The notes under the pieces: model-generated
Told to the model about the DNA's origin: nothing
Databases searched by the model: none
The model's input: the letters and a program-made list of their open reading frames with translations, nothing else
Position numbers and translations under genes: made by a program
Origin: Ariolimax columbianus
Taxonomy: Eukaryota > Mollusca > Gastropoda > Stylommatophora > Arionidae
Direction: 5' to 3'
DNA length: 64,000 nt
Assembly: GCA_036924085.1 (NCBI GenBank)
Contig: JAVGWX010000007.1
Coordinates: forward strand, 106,120,117 to 106,184,116
In this document: piece after piece, positions 9,934 through 23,744 of the stretch
Numbering within the stretch: the stretch's first letter is position 1
Layout: each line of letters starts with the position of its first letter

Positions 9934-12900
9934 CGTGTAGAAAGGTGTGTATAATAGAAGAGTGAAAGAGAAGTTGTGTATAAAAGAAGAGTAGAAGAGA
10001 AGTTGTGTATGATAGAAGAGTGGAAGAGAAGTTGTGTATGATAGAAGAGAAGTTGTGTATGGTAGAAGAGAAGTTGTGTATGGTAGAAGAGTGGAAGAAA
10101 AGTTGTGTATGATAGAAGAGAAGTTGTGTATGATAGAAGAGTGGAAGAGAAGTTGTGTATGATAGAAGAGTGGAAGAGAAGTTGTGTATGATAGAAGAGG
10201 GGAAGAGAAGTTGTGTATGATAGAAGAGTGGAAGAGAAGTTGTGTATGATAGAAGAGTGGAAGAGAAGTTGTGTATGATAGAAGAGTAGAAGAGAAGTTG
10301 TGTATGATAGAAGAGAAGTTGTGTATGAAAGAAGAGTGGAAGAGAAGTTGTGTATGATAGAAGAGTGGAAGAGAAGTTGTGTATGGTAGAAGAGTGGAAG
10401 AGAAGTTGTGTATGGTAGAAGAGTGGAAGAGAAGTTGTGTATGATAGAAGAGTGGAAGAGAAGTTGTGTATGATAGAAGAGTGGAAGAGAAGTTGTGTAT
10501 GATAGAAGAGAAGTTGTGTATGGTACAAAAGTGGAAGAGAAGTTGTGTATGGTAGAAGAGTGGAAGAGAAGGTGTGTATGGTAGAAGAGTGGAAGAGAAG
10601 TTGTGTATGGTAGAAAAGTGGAAAAGAAGTTGTGTATGATAGAAGAGAAGTTGTGTATGATAGAAGAGAAGTTATGTATGATAGAAGAGAAGTTGTGTAT
10701 GATAGAAGAGTGGAAGAGAAGTTGTGTATGATAGAAGAGAAGTTGTGTATGATAGAAGAGAAGTTATGTATGATAGAAGAGTGGAAGAGAAGTTGTGTAT
10801 GATAGAAGAGAAGTTGTGTATGATAGAAGAGTGGAAGAGAAGTTGTGTATGATAGAAGAGAAGTTGTGTATGAAAGAAGAGAAGTTGTGTATGATAGAAG
10901 AGTGGAAGAGAAGTTGTGTATGATAGAAGAGAAGTTGTGTATGATAGAAGAGAAGTTATGTATGATAGAAGAGTGGAAGAGAAGTTGTGTATGATAGAAG
11001 AGAAGTTGTGTATGATAGAAGAGTGGAAGAGAAGTTGTGTATGATAGAAGAGAAGTTGTGTATGAAAGAAGAGAAGTTGTGTATGATAGAAGAGTGGAAG
11101 AGAAGTTGTGTATGATAGAAGAGAAGTTGTGTATGAAAGAAGAGAAGTTGTGTATGATAGAAGAGTGGAAGAGAAGTTGTGTATGATAGAAGAGAAGTTG
11201 TGTATGATAGAAGAGAAGTTGTGTATGATAGAAAAGTGGAAGAGAAGTTGTGCATGATAGAAGAGTGGAAGAGAAGTTGTGTATGATAGAAGAGAAGTTG
11301 TGTATGATAGAAGAGTGGAAGAGAAGTTGTGTATGATAGAAGAGAAGTTGTGTATGATAGAAGAGAAGTTGTGTATGGTAGAAGAGTGGAAGAGAAGTTG
11401 TGTATGGTAGAAGAGAAGTTATGTATGATAGAAGAGTGGAAGAGAAGTTGTGTATGATGGAAGAGAGATTTGTATGATAGAAGAGTGGAAGAGAAGTTGT
11501 GTATGATAGAAGAGAAGTTGTGTATGATAGAAGAGAAGTTGTGTATGATAGAAGAGTGGAAGAGAAGTTGTGTATGATAGAAGAGTGGAAGAGAAGTTGT
11601 GTATGATAGAAGAGTAGAAGAGAAGTTGTGTATGATAGAAGAGTGGAAGAGAAGTTGTGTATGATAGAAGAGTGGAAGAGAAGTTGTGTATGATAGAAGA
11701 GTGGAAGAGAAGTTGTGTATGATAGAAGAGTGGAAGAGAAGTTGTGTATGATAGAAGAGAAGTTGTGTATGATAGAAGAGAAGTTGTGTATGGTAGAAGA
11801 GTGGAAGAGAAGTTGTGTATGGTAGAAGAGAAGTTATGTATGATAGAAGAGTGGAAGAGAAGTTGTGTATGATGGAAGAGAAGTTGTGTATGATAGAAGA
11901 GTGGAAGAGAAGTTGTGTATGGTAGAAGAGAAGTTGTGTATGATAGAAGAGTGGAAGAGAAGTTGTGTATGATAGAAGAGAAGTTGTGTATGATAGAAGA
12001 GAAGTTGTGTATGATAGAAGAGTGGAAGAGAAGTTGTGTATGATAGAAGAGTGGAAGAGAAGTTGTGTATGATAGAAGAGTAGAAGAGAAGTTGTGTATG
12101 ATAGAAGAGTGGAAGAGAAGTTGTATATGATAGAAAAGTGGAAGAGACGTTGTGTATGATAGAAGAGTGGAAGAGAAGTTGTGTATGATAGAAGAGTGGA
12201 AGAGAAGTTGTGTATGATAGAAGAGAAGTTGTGTATGATAGAAGAGAAGTTGTGTATGATAGAAGAGAAGTTGTGTATGATAGAAGAGACGTTGTGTATG
12301 ATAGAAGAGTGGAAGAGAAGTTGTGTATGATAGAAGAGTGGAAGAGAAGTTGTGTATGATAGAAGAGAAGTTGTGTATGATAGAAGAGTGGAAGACAAGT
12401 TGTGTATGATAGAAGAGAAGTTGTGTATGATAGAAGAGTGGAAGAGAAGTTGTGTATGATAGAAGAGTGGAAGAGAAGTTGTGTATGATAGAAGAGTGGA
12501 AGAGAAGTTGTGTATGATAGAAGGGAAGTTGTGTATGATAGAAGAGAAGTTGTGTATGGTAGAAGAGTGGAAGAGAAGTTGTGTATGGTAGAAGAGTAGA
12601 AAAGAAGTTGTGTATGATAGAAGGGAAGTTGTGTATGGTAGAAGAGTGGAAGAGAAGTTGTGTATGATAGAAGAGTGGAAGAGAAGTTGTGTATGGTAGA
12701 AGAGAAGTTGTGTATGGTAAAAGAGTAGAAGAGAAGTTGTGTATGGTAGAAGAGTGGAAGAGAAGTTGTGTATGATAGAAGAGTGGAAGAGAAGTTGTGT
12801 ATGGTAGAAGAGAAGTTGTGTATGATAGAAGAGTGGAAGAGAAGTTGTGTATGGTAGAAGAGTGGAAGAGAAGTTGTGTATGGTAGAAGAGAAATTGTGT

Positions 12901-12973
12901 ATGATAGAAGAGAAGTTGTGTATGATAGAAGAGTGGAAGAGAAGTTGTGTATGATAGAAGAGAAGTTGTGTAT
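9934..12973. repeat. 21/29-bp minisatellite, about 3 kb, C-depleted on plus strand
   Basis: Two unit lengths alternate irregularly: a 21-bp core (AGTTGTGTATGATAGAAGAG region) and the same core plus 8 bp (GTGGAAGA-type). The plus strand is almost without C over 3 kb. On the minus strand all three frames stay open, because the peptide rotates through SSIIHNF, LLFYHTQ and LSYTTSL as the 29-bp units shift phase. Long apparent proteins here are repeat by-products. Confidence 0.98.
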
Positions 12974-13047
12974 GACACCCTCTCCGCTCCCTCGCGTCAT
13001 CCACGCAAGAACATAAACATAAAATAGCAGCATTTACTACACTGAGA

Positions 13048-13240
13048 GCGCTTGATAGTGGCAGCTGTGTAAAACAGCTTGAGAGTGGCAGCTGTGTAAA
13101 ACAGCTTGAGAGTGGCAGCTGTGTAAAACAGCTTGAGCGTGACAGATGTGTAAAACAGCTTGAGAGTGACAGCTGTGCAGAACAGCTTGAGACAGCATTG
13201 TAAACTAGCTTGAGAGTGACAGCTGTGTAAACCAGTTTTG
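13048..13240. repeat. 27-bp minisatellite, about 7 degenerate copies
   Basis: Repeats of GCTTGAGAGTGGCAGCTGTG plus 7 bp. Later copies are truncated or diverged. Confidence 0.9.
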
Positions 13241-13439
13241 GTACAGTTAGGTCATGTTGGCACGGGGCCAGACTATCTTCCATTATGAACAATCAGCTCT
13301 CTCGCTTGTCTGCTCTTCCATCGCGACCTTCAGGAGCAGACATATCGATCGTCATATTGTTAGCTACAATCGATGTGTCTACATGAGACAGGGATAGCAC
13401 ACATGTCGTTGGATGGAACTTAAAGTCAGTGGTCAAATA

Positions 13440-14195
13440 AATGTAGCCAGAAATATGTAGTTAGAAGTCTCTGGTAAGACCATGTAGTCTGTGGTTAGAA
13501 GTCTGTGGTCAGACCATGAAGTCTGTGGTCAGACCATGAAGTCTGTGGTTAGACAATGAAGTCTGTGGTTAGAAGTCTGTGGTCAGACCATGAAGTCTGT
13601 GGTCAGACCATGAAGTCTGTGGTCAGACCATGAAGTCTGTGGTTAGACCATGAAGTCTGTGGTCAGACCATGAAGTCTGTGGTCAGACCATGAAGTCTGT
13701 GGTCAGACCATGAAGTCTGTGGTCAGACCATGAAGTCTGTGGTTAGACCATGAAGTCTGTGGTCAGACCATGAAGTCTGTGGTTAGACTATGAAGTCTGT
13801 GGCTAGACCATAAAGACTGTGGTTAGACCATGAAGTCTGTGGTTAGACCATGAAGTCTGTGGTTAGAAGTCTGTGGTCAGACCATGTAGTCTGTGGTTAG
13901 ACCATGAAGTCTGTAGTCAGACCATGAAGTCCGTGGTTAGACCATGAAGTCTGTGGTCAGACCATGAAGTCTGTGGTCAGACCATGAAGTCTGAAGTCAG
14001 ACGATGAAGTCTGTGGTTAGACCATGAAGTCTGTGGTCAGACCATGAAGTCTGTGGTCAGACCATGAAGTCTGTGGTCAGACCATGAAGTCTGTGGTCAG
14101 ACGATGGAGTCTGTGGTCAGACGATGGAGTCTGTGGTCAGACCATGAAGTCTGTGGTTAGACCATGAAGTCTGTGGTCAGACGATGGAGTCTGTT
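13440..14195. repeat. 20-bp minisatellite
   Basis: Unit agaccatgaagtctgtggtc in about 36 copies, interspersed with a shorter variant (GTTAGAAGTCTGTGGTCAG). It ends in unique sequence near 14195. Confidence 0.97.
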
Positions 14196-14482
14196 TCTGG
14201 ACCTGAAATGCCATTCTGGATTTGATGTCACCTGATCTATTTGAGAGCACGTGCAGCGAGTGATGTGTGTACGTCATACTTAACAGAAAATAACCAATCA
14301 GTGTCAAGCACGTTACGACCGTAAGCTCCATAAATAGGTCATGGGTTACACAACTTGGAAGGCGTACCACACCACCACCAAACAACAGACTTTACATTTG
14401 TGTTATATACGCCAAGCCAACAGAAGGCGTCACATGTTTTGCTGGACCAGTTATACTAGGCCTATATCTTAGTACAGACAGT
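14196..14482 (+). promoter_or_regulatory. possible promoter/leader upstream of an endonuclease relic
   Basis: Unique segment with a CCAAT motif at 14294-14298 and a TATA-like CATAAATA at 14329-14336, about 150 bp before the first endonuclease codons. The spacing resembles a polymerase II promoter. It could equally be a leftover 5' region of the element or chance. Confidence 0.25.
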
Positions 14483-15117
14483 GTGTTCAAACTGGCAGCA
14501 TTCAATATGCGTACCTTGTTAAACTCGATAGCAATAGAAGATGTTTGGAATTCTCCTGATGGTAAAACAACAAATAAGATAGATCATTTATGTATCCACA
14601 CAAAGTTCCGTTCATCAATTCAGGATGTCAGATCTTATCGTGGTGCAGATATTGGCAGTGACCACAATCTTTGCATAACCAAACTAAAGATTCAAGTGAA
14701 AAACGTTACCAGCTAAAAAGGAAGAAGAAAATTGATGTGCAGAAACTGCTGTTAACAGAAATTCGAACAGAATACAATATCAAGAAACATCAGCATATTG
14801 AGTCACTACCAACATTAACTGATAACACAATTATTGGCACGATTGATAACAAATGGGACAAGTTTTGTCCAACATTGAAAGACGTAACGACAGCCGGATA
14901 CTCCAACCACAAAGAGAAAATGTGGCTGAGTGATGATACCTGGGGTCAAATCCAAGCGAGAAGCAGGGCACGATTAAACCTTCGTGTAGCAACAACACCA
15001 ATTGCAAGAAGCCGTGTTTCACTTCAGCTGAAGGTGCAGCAAAGGTGGACAGAAACCTTCACCAGATCACAAGACCGAAATGAGGACATTGTTAAACCTG
15101 ATAACAATACAAGATGA
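14483..15117 (+). pseudogene. endonuclease-RT linker relic of a non-LTR element
   Basis: The first frame (to about 14710) gives AAFNMRTLL, the endonuclease start motif (FNVRTL-like), then directly the C-terminal block TTNKIDHLCIHTKF and RGADIGSDHNLCITKLK, so the endonuclease centre is deleted. After a frameshift near 14700 the second frame continues as YQLKRKKKIDVQKLL, PTLTDNTIIGTIDNKWDKFC and KMWLSDDTWGQIQARSRARL, a linker seen in animal endonuclease-RT proteins. The frame ends inside the first unit of a 34-bp array (NEDIVKPDNN). No RT domain follows. Confidence 0.75.
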
Positions 15118-16225
15118 GGACATTGTTAAACCTGATAACAATACAAGATGAGGACATTGTTAAACCTGATAACAATACCAGATCAGGACATTGTTAAACC
15201 TGATAACAATACAAGATGAGGACATTGTTAAACCTGATAACAATACCAGATCAGGACATTGTTAAACCTGATAACAATACAAGATGAGGACATTGTTAAA
15301 CCTGATAACAATACAAGATGAGGACATTGTTAAACCTGATAACAATACCAGATCAGGACATTGTTAAACCTGATAACAATACCAGATGAGGACATTGTTA
15401 AACCTGATAACAATACAAGATGAGGACATTGTTAAACATGATAACAATACCAGATCAGGACATTGTTAAACCTGATAACAATACAAGATGAGCACATTGT
15501 TAAACCTGATAACAATACAAGATGAGGACATTGTTAAACCTGATAACAATACAAGATGAGGACATTGTTAAACCTGATAACAATACAAGATGAGGACATT
15601 GTTAAACCTGATAACAATAAAAGATGAGGACATTGTTAAACCTGATAACAATACCAGAGCAGGACATTGTTAAACCTGATAACAATACCAGATGAGGACA
15701 TTGTTAAACCTGATAACAATACCAGAGCAGGACATTGTTAAACCTGATAACAATACAAGATGAGGACATTGTTAAACCTGATAACAATACAAGATGAGGA
15801 CATTGTTAAACATGATAACAATACCAGATCAGGACATTGTTAAACCTGATAACAATACAAGATGAGCACATTGTTAAACCTGATAACAATACAAGATGAG
15901 GACATTGTTAAACCTGATAACAATACAAGATGAGGACATTGTTAAACCTGATAACAATACAAGATGAGGACATTGTTAAACCTGATAACAATAAAAGATG
16001 AGGACATTGTTAAACCTGATAACAATACCAGATCAGGACATTGTTAAACCTGATAACAATACAAGATGAGGACATTGTTAAACCTGATAACAATACAAGA
16101 TGAGGACATTGTTAAACCTGATAACAATACAAGATGAGGACATTGTTAAACATGATAACAATACAAGATGAGGACATTGTTAAACCTGATAACAATACAA
16201 GATGAGGACATTGTTAAATTCGATA
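15082..16225. repeat. 34-bp minisatellite, about 34 copies
   Basis: Unit starts GAGGACATTGTTAAACCTGA with a 34-bp period from 15082. The first copy lies within the linker reading frame of the preceding relic. Rare variants (AAACATG, GAGCACATT) recur 374 bp apart (11 units), showing block duplication within the array. Confidence 0.97.
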
Positions 16226-16411
16226 ACAATATGTGACAGTTCCAGCGTTTAGGACAGGAGAGATTGGCCTGACGACTCTGAGAAACAAAGGTTGCCTGAA
16301 TGTTGTTGGGCGAGCAGGGGTCAAACTCCGGTCCTGGCACCAAACTTTCGCACAATATGAAAAGAGGGTCAAAGGTAAATACTGGTGACTGGTAGACACC
16401 CTGTGAACAAA

Positions 16412-19400
16412 ACTACTATCCACTCTACCACCACTATCACCCACTACCACCCACTCTACCACCTCTACCACCCACTCTACCACCATTACAACACCCACTC
16501 TTCCACCACTACAACAGACACTCTACCACCACTATCACCCCCTACCAACCACTCTACCACCTCTACCACCCACTCTACCACCACTACAACAGACACTCTA
16601 CCACCACTATCACCCACTACCACCCACTCTACCACCACTATCACCCACTACCATCCACTCTACCACCTCTACCACTTACTCTACCACCACTACACAACCC
16701 ACTCTACCACCACTACAACACCCACTATACAACCACTACAACAGACACTCTACCACCACTACCACCTACTCTACCACCCACTCTACCAAAACTACAACAG
16801 ACACTCTACCACCACTACAACAGACACTCTACCACCACTACAACAGACACTCTACCACCACTACAACAGACACTCTACAACCACTACCACCCACTCTACC
16901 ACCACTACAACAGACACTCTACCACCACTACAACAGACACTCTACCACCACTACAACAGACACTCTACCACCACTACAACAGACACTCTACCACCACTAC
17001 AACAGACACACTCCCACCCACATTCACACCCCAAAAACACACACTCTAACATCACTTCAACCCAAACTCCCACCACTACAACACACTCTCTCCCACCACT
17101 ACAACACACTCTCCCACCACTATAACACACTCTCCCACCACTATAACACTCTCTCCCACCACTACAACACACTCTCTCCCACCACTACAACTCACTCTCT
17201 CCCACCACTACAATACACTCTCTCCCACCATTACAACACACTCTCCCACCACTACAACACACTCTCTCCCACCACTATAACACACTCTCCCACCACTATA
17301 ACACACTCTCTCCCACCACTATAACACACTCTCCCACCATTACAACACACTCTCCCACCACTACAACTCACTTTCTCCCACCACCACAACTCACTCTCTC
17401 CCACCACTACAATACACTCTCTCCCACCACTACAACACACTCTCCCACCATTACAACACACTCTCCCACCACCACAACTCACTCTCTCCCACCACTACAA
17501 TACACTCTCTCCCACCACTATAACACACTCTCCCACCATTACAACACACTCTCCCACCACTACAATACACTCTCTCCCACCACTACAACACTCTCTCCCA
17601 CCACTACAACACACTCTCTCCCACCACTACAACACACTCTCTCCCACCACTACAACACCTTCTCCCACCACTACAACACACTCTCTCCCACCACTACAAT
17701 ACACTCTCTCCCACCACTACAACAAACTCTCTCCCACCACTACAACACACTCTCTCCCACCACTACAACAGACACTCTACCACCACTACAAAAGACACTC
17801 TACCATCACTACAAAAGACACTCTACCACCACTACAAAAGACACTCTACCACCACTACAACAGACACACTCCCACCACTACCCCCCACAATCCCACCACT
17901 ACAACCCACACTCCCACCACTACAACCCACACTCCCACCCCTACAACCCACACTCCCACCCCTACAACCCACACTCCCACCACTACAACCCACATTGCCA
18001 CCACTACAACCCACACTCCCATCACTACAACCCACACTCTCCCACCACTACAACACATTCTCTCCCACCACTACAACACACTCTCTTCCATCACTACAAC
18101 ACACTCTCTCCCACCACTACAACACACTCTCCCACCACTTTAACACACTCTCTCCCACCACTATCACACACTCTCTCCCACCACTATAACACACTCTCTC
18201 CCACCACTATAACACACTCTCCCACCACTATAACACACTCTCTCCCACCACTATAACACACTTTCCCACCACTATAACACACACTCTCCCACCACTACAA
18301 CACACTCTCTCCCACCACTATAACACACTCTCCCACCACTATAACACACTTTCTCCCACCACTATAACACACTCTCCCACCACTATAACACACACTTTCG
18401 CACCACTATAACACACTCTCCCACCACTATAACACACTCTCTCCTACCACTATAACACACTCTCTCCCACCACTATAACACACACTCTCCCACCACTATT
18501 ACACACTCTCTCCCACCACTATAACACACTGTCCCACCACTATAACACACACTCTCCCACCACTATAACACACTCTCCCACCACTATAACACACTCTCCC
18601 ACCACTATAACACACTCTCTCCCACCACTATAACACACTCTCTCCCACAACTATAACACACTCTCTCCCACAACTATAACACACTCTCCCACCACTATAA
18701 CACACACTCTCCCACCACTATAACACACTCTCCCACCACTATAACACACTCTCCCACCACTATAACACACTCTTTCCCACCACTACAACACACTCTCCAA
18801 CCACTATAACACACTCTCTCCCACCACTATAACACACTCTCTCCCACCACTATAACACACTCTCCCACCACTATAACACACTCTCTCCAACCACTATAAC
18901 ACACTCTTTCCCATCACTATAACACACTCTCTCCCACCACTATAACACACTCTCTCACCACTATAACACACTCTCCCACCACTATAACACACTCTCCCAC
19001 CACTATAACACACTCTCTCCCACCATTTTAACACACTCTCTCCCACCACTATAACACACTCTCTCACCACTATAACACACTCTCTCACCACTATAACACA
19101 CTCTCTCACCACTATAACACACTCTCTCACCACTACAACACACACTCTCCCACCACTATAACACACTCTCCCACCACTATAACACACTCTACCACCACTA
19201 TAACACACTCTCCCACCACTATAACACACTCTCTCCCACCACTACAACACACTCTCCCACCACTATAACACACTCTCCCACCACTATAACACACTCTCCC
19301 ACCACTATAACACACACCCTCCCACCACTATAACACACTCTCCCACCACTATAACACACTCTCTCTCACCACTATAACACACTCTCTCCCACCACTACAA

Positions 19401-21482
19401 CACACTCTCCCACCACCATAACACACTCTCCCACCACTATAACACACTCTCCCACCACTACAACACACACTCTCCCACCACTATAACACACTCTCTCCCA
19501 CCACTATAACACACTCTCTCTCACCACTATAACACACTCTCTCCCACCACTATAACACACTCTCCCACCATTATAACGCACTCTCCCACCACTATAACAC
19601 ACTCTCCCACCACTATAACACACTCTCCCACCACTATAACACACTCTCCCACCACTATAACACACTCTCTCTCACCACTATAACACACTCTCTCCCACCA
19701 CTATAACACACTCTCTCCCACCACTATAACACACTCTCTCCCACCACTATAACACACTCTCTCCCACCACTATAACACACACTCTCCCACCACTATAACA
19801 CACTCTCTCACTGCTATAACACACTCTCCCACCACTATGACACACTCTCTCCCACCACTATAACACACTTTCTCCCACCACTATAACACACTCTCCCACC
19901 ACTATAACACACTCTCTCTCCACTATAACACACTCTCTCCCACCACTATAACACACTCTCCCACCACTATAACACACTCTCCCACCACTATAACACACTC
20001 TCTCCCACCACTATAACACACTCTCCCACCACTATAACACACTCTCTCACCACTATAACACACTCTCCCACCACTATAACACACTCTCTCCCACCACTAT
20101 AACACACTCTCTCCCACCACTATAACACACTCTCTCCCACCACTATAACACACTCTCTCCCACCACTATAACACACTCTCCCACCACTATAACACACTCT
20201 CCCACCACTATAACACACTCTCCCACCACTATAACACACTCTCCCACCACTATAACACACTCTCCCACCACTATAACACACTCTCTCACCACTATAACAC
20301 ACTCTCCCACCACTATAACACACTCTCCCACCACTATAACACACTCTCCCACCACTATAACACACTCTCCCACCACTATAACACACTCTCTCCCACCACT
20401 ATAACACACTCTCTCCCACCACTATAACACACTCTCTCCCACCACTATAACACACTCTCTCCCACCACTATAACACACTCTCCCACCACTATAACACACT
20501 CTCCCACCACTATAACACACTCTATTCCACCACTATAACACACTCTCTCCCACCACTATAACACACTCTCCCACCACTACAACACACTCTCCCACCACTA
20601 TAACACACTCTCTCCCACCACTATAACACACTCTCCCACCACTACAACACACTCTCCCACCACTACAACACATCCTCTCCACACCAACACACCAAACACC
20701 TGCACACACCCTCCCACCACTACAACACACACTCCCACCACTACAACACACTATCCCACAAATATAACACACTCTCCCACCACTATAACACACTCTCCCA
20801 CCACTACAACACACTCTCCCACAACTATAACACACTCTTCCACCACTATAACACACTCTCCCACCACTACAACACACTGTCCCACAACTATAACACACTC
20901 TCCCACCACTATAACACACTCTCCCACCACTACAACACACTCTCCCACAACTGTAACACACTCTCCCACCACTACAACACACTCTCCCACCACTATAACA
21001 CACTCTCCCACCACTATAACACACTCTCCCACCACTATAACACACTCTCCCACCACTACAACACACTCTCCCACAACTATAACACACTCTCCCACCACTA
21101 CAACACACTCTCCCACCACTATAACACACTCTCCCACCACTATAACACACTCTCCCACCACTACAACACACTCTCCCACCACTATAACACACTCTCCCAC
21201 CACTATAACACACTCTCCCACCACTACAACACACCCTCCCACCACTACAACACATCCTCTCTACACCAACACACCAAACACCTGCACACACCCTCCCACC
21301 ACTACAACACACCCTCCCACCACTACAACACACCCTCCCACCACTACAACACATCCTCTCCACACCAACACACCAAACACCTGCACACACCCTCCCACCA
21401 CTACAACACATCCTCCCACCACTACAACACACCCTCCCACCACTACAACACATCCTCTCCACACCAACACACCAACAACGTG
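16412..21482. repeat. 21/23-bp minisatellite complex, about 5.1 kb, G-depleted on plus strand
   Basis: Three zones. 16412-17030: CTACCACC/CTACAACAGACA-type units. 17030-20660: units of ACACTCTCCCACCACTATAAC type, with a longer form carrying an extra CT. 20660-21482: the same units broken by a spacer (CACACCAACACACC-type) recurring near 20675, 21255, 21357 and 21455. The plus strand has almost no G for kilobases. Minus-strand frames read as MCYSGGRV-like repeats and are not genes. Confidence 0.98.
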
Positions 21483-21926
21483 CACATAATCTGCCAGGAC
21501 AGTGCCCTCAAATGTCGAATGTTTTTTAATTGTTGGTTTGATAAAAGTAAAATAAGAATTTTATAGCCTGAAACAGCCGGAAAAAAGCCTTCCTCCCTAA
21601 AATCAACAATAAACTGGTTCGTCTCAGGGACACTTGCACGGCTGAGCGACCGATCGACATCCCTGGCAGGGAAGACACCATCTAGCTATCGGCGAGAGTG
21701 TAGAGAGAGTTACTACCGCCGTTCGATGACTATCGGTTATTGAGCCAACCATCAGTAGGTTTCATCAGCCCAATCGGTCACGTGTTCCTGCTTCTGTCAG
21801 CTGGTTACCATCGAACTGAACTTGCAAGTGTCTGACTAAGGTATGTGCACATTCGTTCATTCTCATTACAAATGTTAGATCAATACTTCTCGCACAAGCC
21901 ACACAATCCTACAGTTGATAGTTCGC
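21483..21926. other. unique non-coding stretch
   Basis: About 440 bp between arrays with no recognisable coding or RNA feature. Confidence 0.5.
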
Positions 21927-22125
21927 AGAATTACTGTAGCTATCACAGAATGGGTCCATAGAATTACTGTAGATATCTTAGAAAGGGTCCATAGAATTAC
22001 TGTAGATATCATAGAATGGGTCCATAGAATTACTGTAGATATCATAGAATGGGTCCATAGAATTACTGTAGATATCATAGAATGGGTCCATAGAATTACT
22101 GTAGATTTAATAGAAGAGATAGAAT
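21927..22125. repeat. 33-bp minisatellite, 6 copies
   Basis: Units begin AGAATTACTGTAG at 21927 and 21960 with a 33-bp period. Diverged pieces of the same phrase (ATAGAATTA) continue to about 22390. Confidence 0.93.
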
Positions 22126-22450
22126 TATCACCCGTTTGACATTTTTCATCGAATTATAGCGTGCCCATAGAATTAAATAGTGTCCATAGCATTACAGATT
22201 TCCCGTTAGAATTAGTTTCCTTGGAATTACCATGAGCTTCACATAAATACATAGTGCTTACATAACTACAGTGCCCCAACAGAATTACCCTGAGTGTTAC
22301 ATACATATAGAGTGCTTACATAACTACAGTGCAAACAGAATTACCGTGAGTTTCCATAGTTACACTAGTTACAGGTTGTTTATAGAATTGACAGTCTGCC
22401 AGATAATATAAATACAACCGCAGCTTATGTCAGTATGTGCCTATTCCACA
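22126..22450. other. non-coding, degenerate continuation of repeats
   Basis: Scattered AGAATTA motifs and a loose duplication around CATAACTACAGTGC (about 22260 and 22320) suggest an old, decayed array. No gene seen. Confidence 0.5.
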
Positions 22451-22872
22451 AACCATTTCTATCAGTAGATATACAACCATTTCTATCAGTAGCTAGACTA
22501 CCATTTCTATCAGTAGCTAGACTACCATTTCTATCAGTAGCTAGACTACCATTTCTATCAGTAGCTAGACTACCATTTCTATCAGTAGCTAGACTACCAT
22601 TTCTATCAGTAGCTAGACTACCATTTCTATCAGTAGATATACAACCATTTCTATCAGTAAATATACAACCATTTCTATCAGTAGATATACAACCATTTCT
22701 ATCAGTAAATATACAACCATTTCTATCAGTAGATATACAACCATTTCTATCAGTAGATATACAACCATTTCTATCAGTAAATATACAACCATTTCTATCA
22801 GTAGATATACAACCATTTCTATCAGTAAATATACAACCATTTCTATCAGTAGATATACAACCATTTCTATCA
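22451..22872. repeat. 24-bp minisatellite with two sub-blocks
   Basis: Unit ACCATTTCTATCAGTAGCTA plus 4 bp. The first copies end in GACT; from about 22630 the form switches to ..AGATATACA/..AAATATACA, which alternate. The period is 8 codons, so both strands stay open; no gene. Confidence 0.97.
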
Positions 22873-23087
22873 CAGCAAGCATATCTACCATTCGTCGGTT
22901 ATTTTCAAGCTCATCTCATTCCTGCGACAAGGCGACGGTGTCACCTATATGGACCTGCCTCACAGCCCCAGTGTTCCTGCAGGTTCTGTCCTTGCTGTAG
23001 TGTCTCCCTCTCTAATGATTAACAGCAATTGGTGGCGCTTCAACTTTATCTTTTTCTAATTGAAGCAATCAATCAATTTCTACATGC

Positions 23088-23700
23088 ACACTTTCTGGCT
23101 TCTAACCATCACTTTCTGGCTTCTCACCGACACTTTCTGGCTTCTCCCCGACACTTTCTGGCTTCTCACCGACACTTTCTGGCATCTAACCAACACTTTC
23201 TGGCTTCTAACCAACACTTTCTGGCTTCTAACCAACACTTTCTGGCTTCTCACCGACACTTTCTGGCTTCTAACCATCACTTGCTGGCTTCTAACCAACA
23301 CTTTCTGGCTTCTCACCGACACTTTCTGGCTTCTAACCAACACTTTCTGGCTTCTAACCAACACTTTCTGGCTTCTCACCGACACTTTCTGGCTTCTAAC
23401 CATCACTTTCTGGCTTCTCACCTTCCCTTTCTGGCTTCTCACCGACACTTTCTGGCTTCTAACCAACACTTTCTGGCTTCTCATCATCACTTTCTGGCTT
23501 CTCACCGACACTTTCTGGCTTCTCACCGACACTTTCTGGCTTCTCACCGTCACTTTCTGGCTTCTCACCGTCACTTTCTGGCTTCTCGTCGACACTTTCT
23601 GGCTTCTCACCAACATTTTTTGGCTTCTTACAGACACCAGCTAGCTTCCTACCGCTTTCTGGCTTTCTGATACTTTCTGGTTTCTCGCCTCTGTTTGGCC
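23088..23700. repeat. 21-bp minisatellite
   Basis: Unit actttctggcttctcaccga plus one base, about 26 copies with small variants (ACCAAC, ACCATC). All three plus-strand frames can stay open because the unit is 7 codons. Confidence 0.96.
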
Positions 23701-23744
23701 TCCCGCCGCTTTCTGGATTCCCGCCACTTTCTGGCTTCCCGCCA

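Noticed and set aside
10956..13292. A 778-codon minus-strand frame resembling a Ser/Leu/His-rich protein
   Set aside because: It is the 21/29-bp array read in rotating frames; all three phases are open.
14196..14482. Host gene promoter
   Set aside because: CCAAT and TATA-like motifs exist, but the only downstream coding sequence is a transposon relic; kept only as a low-confidence regulatory note.
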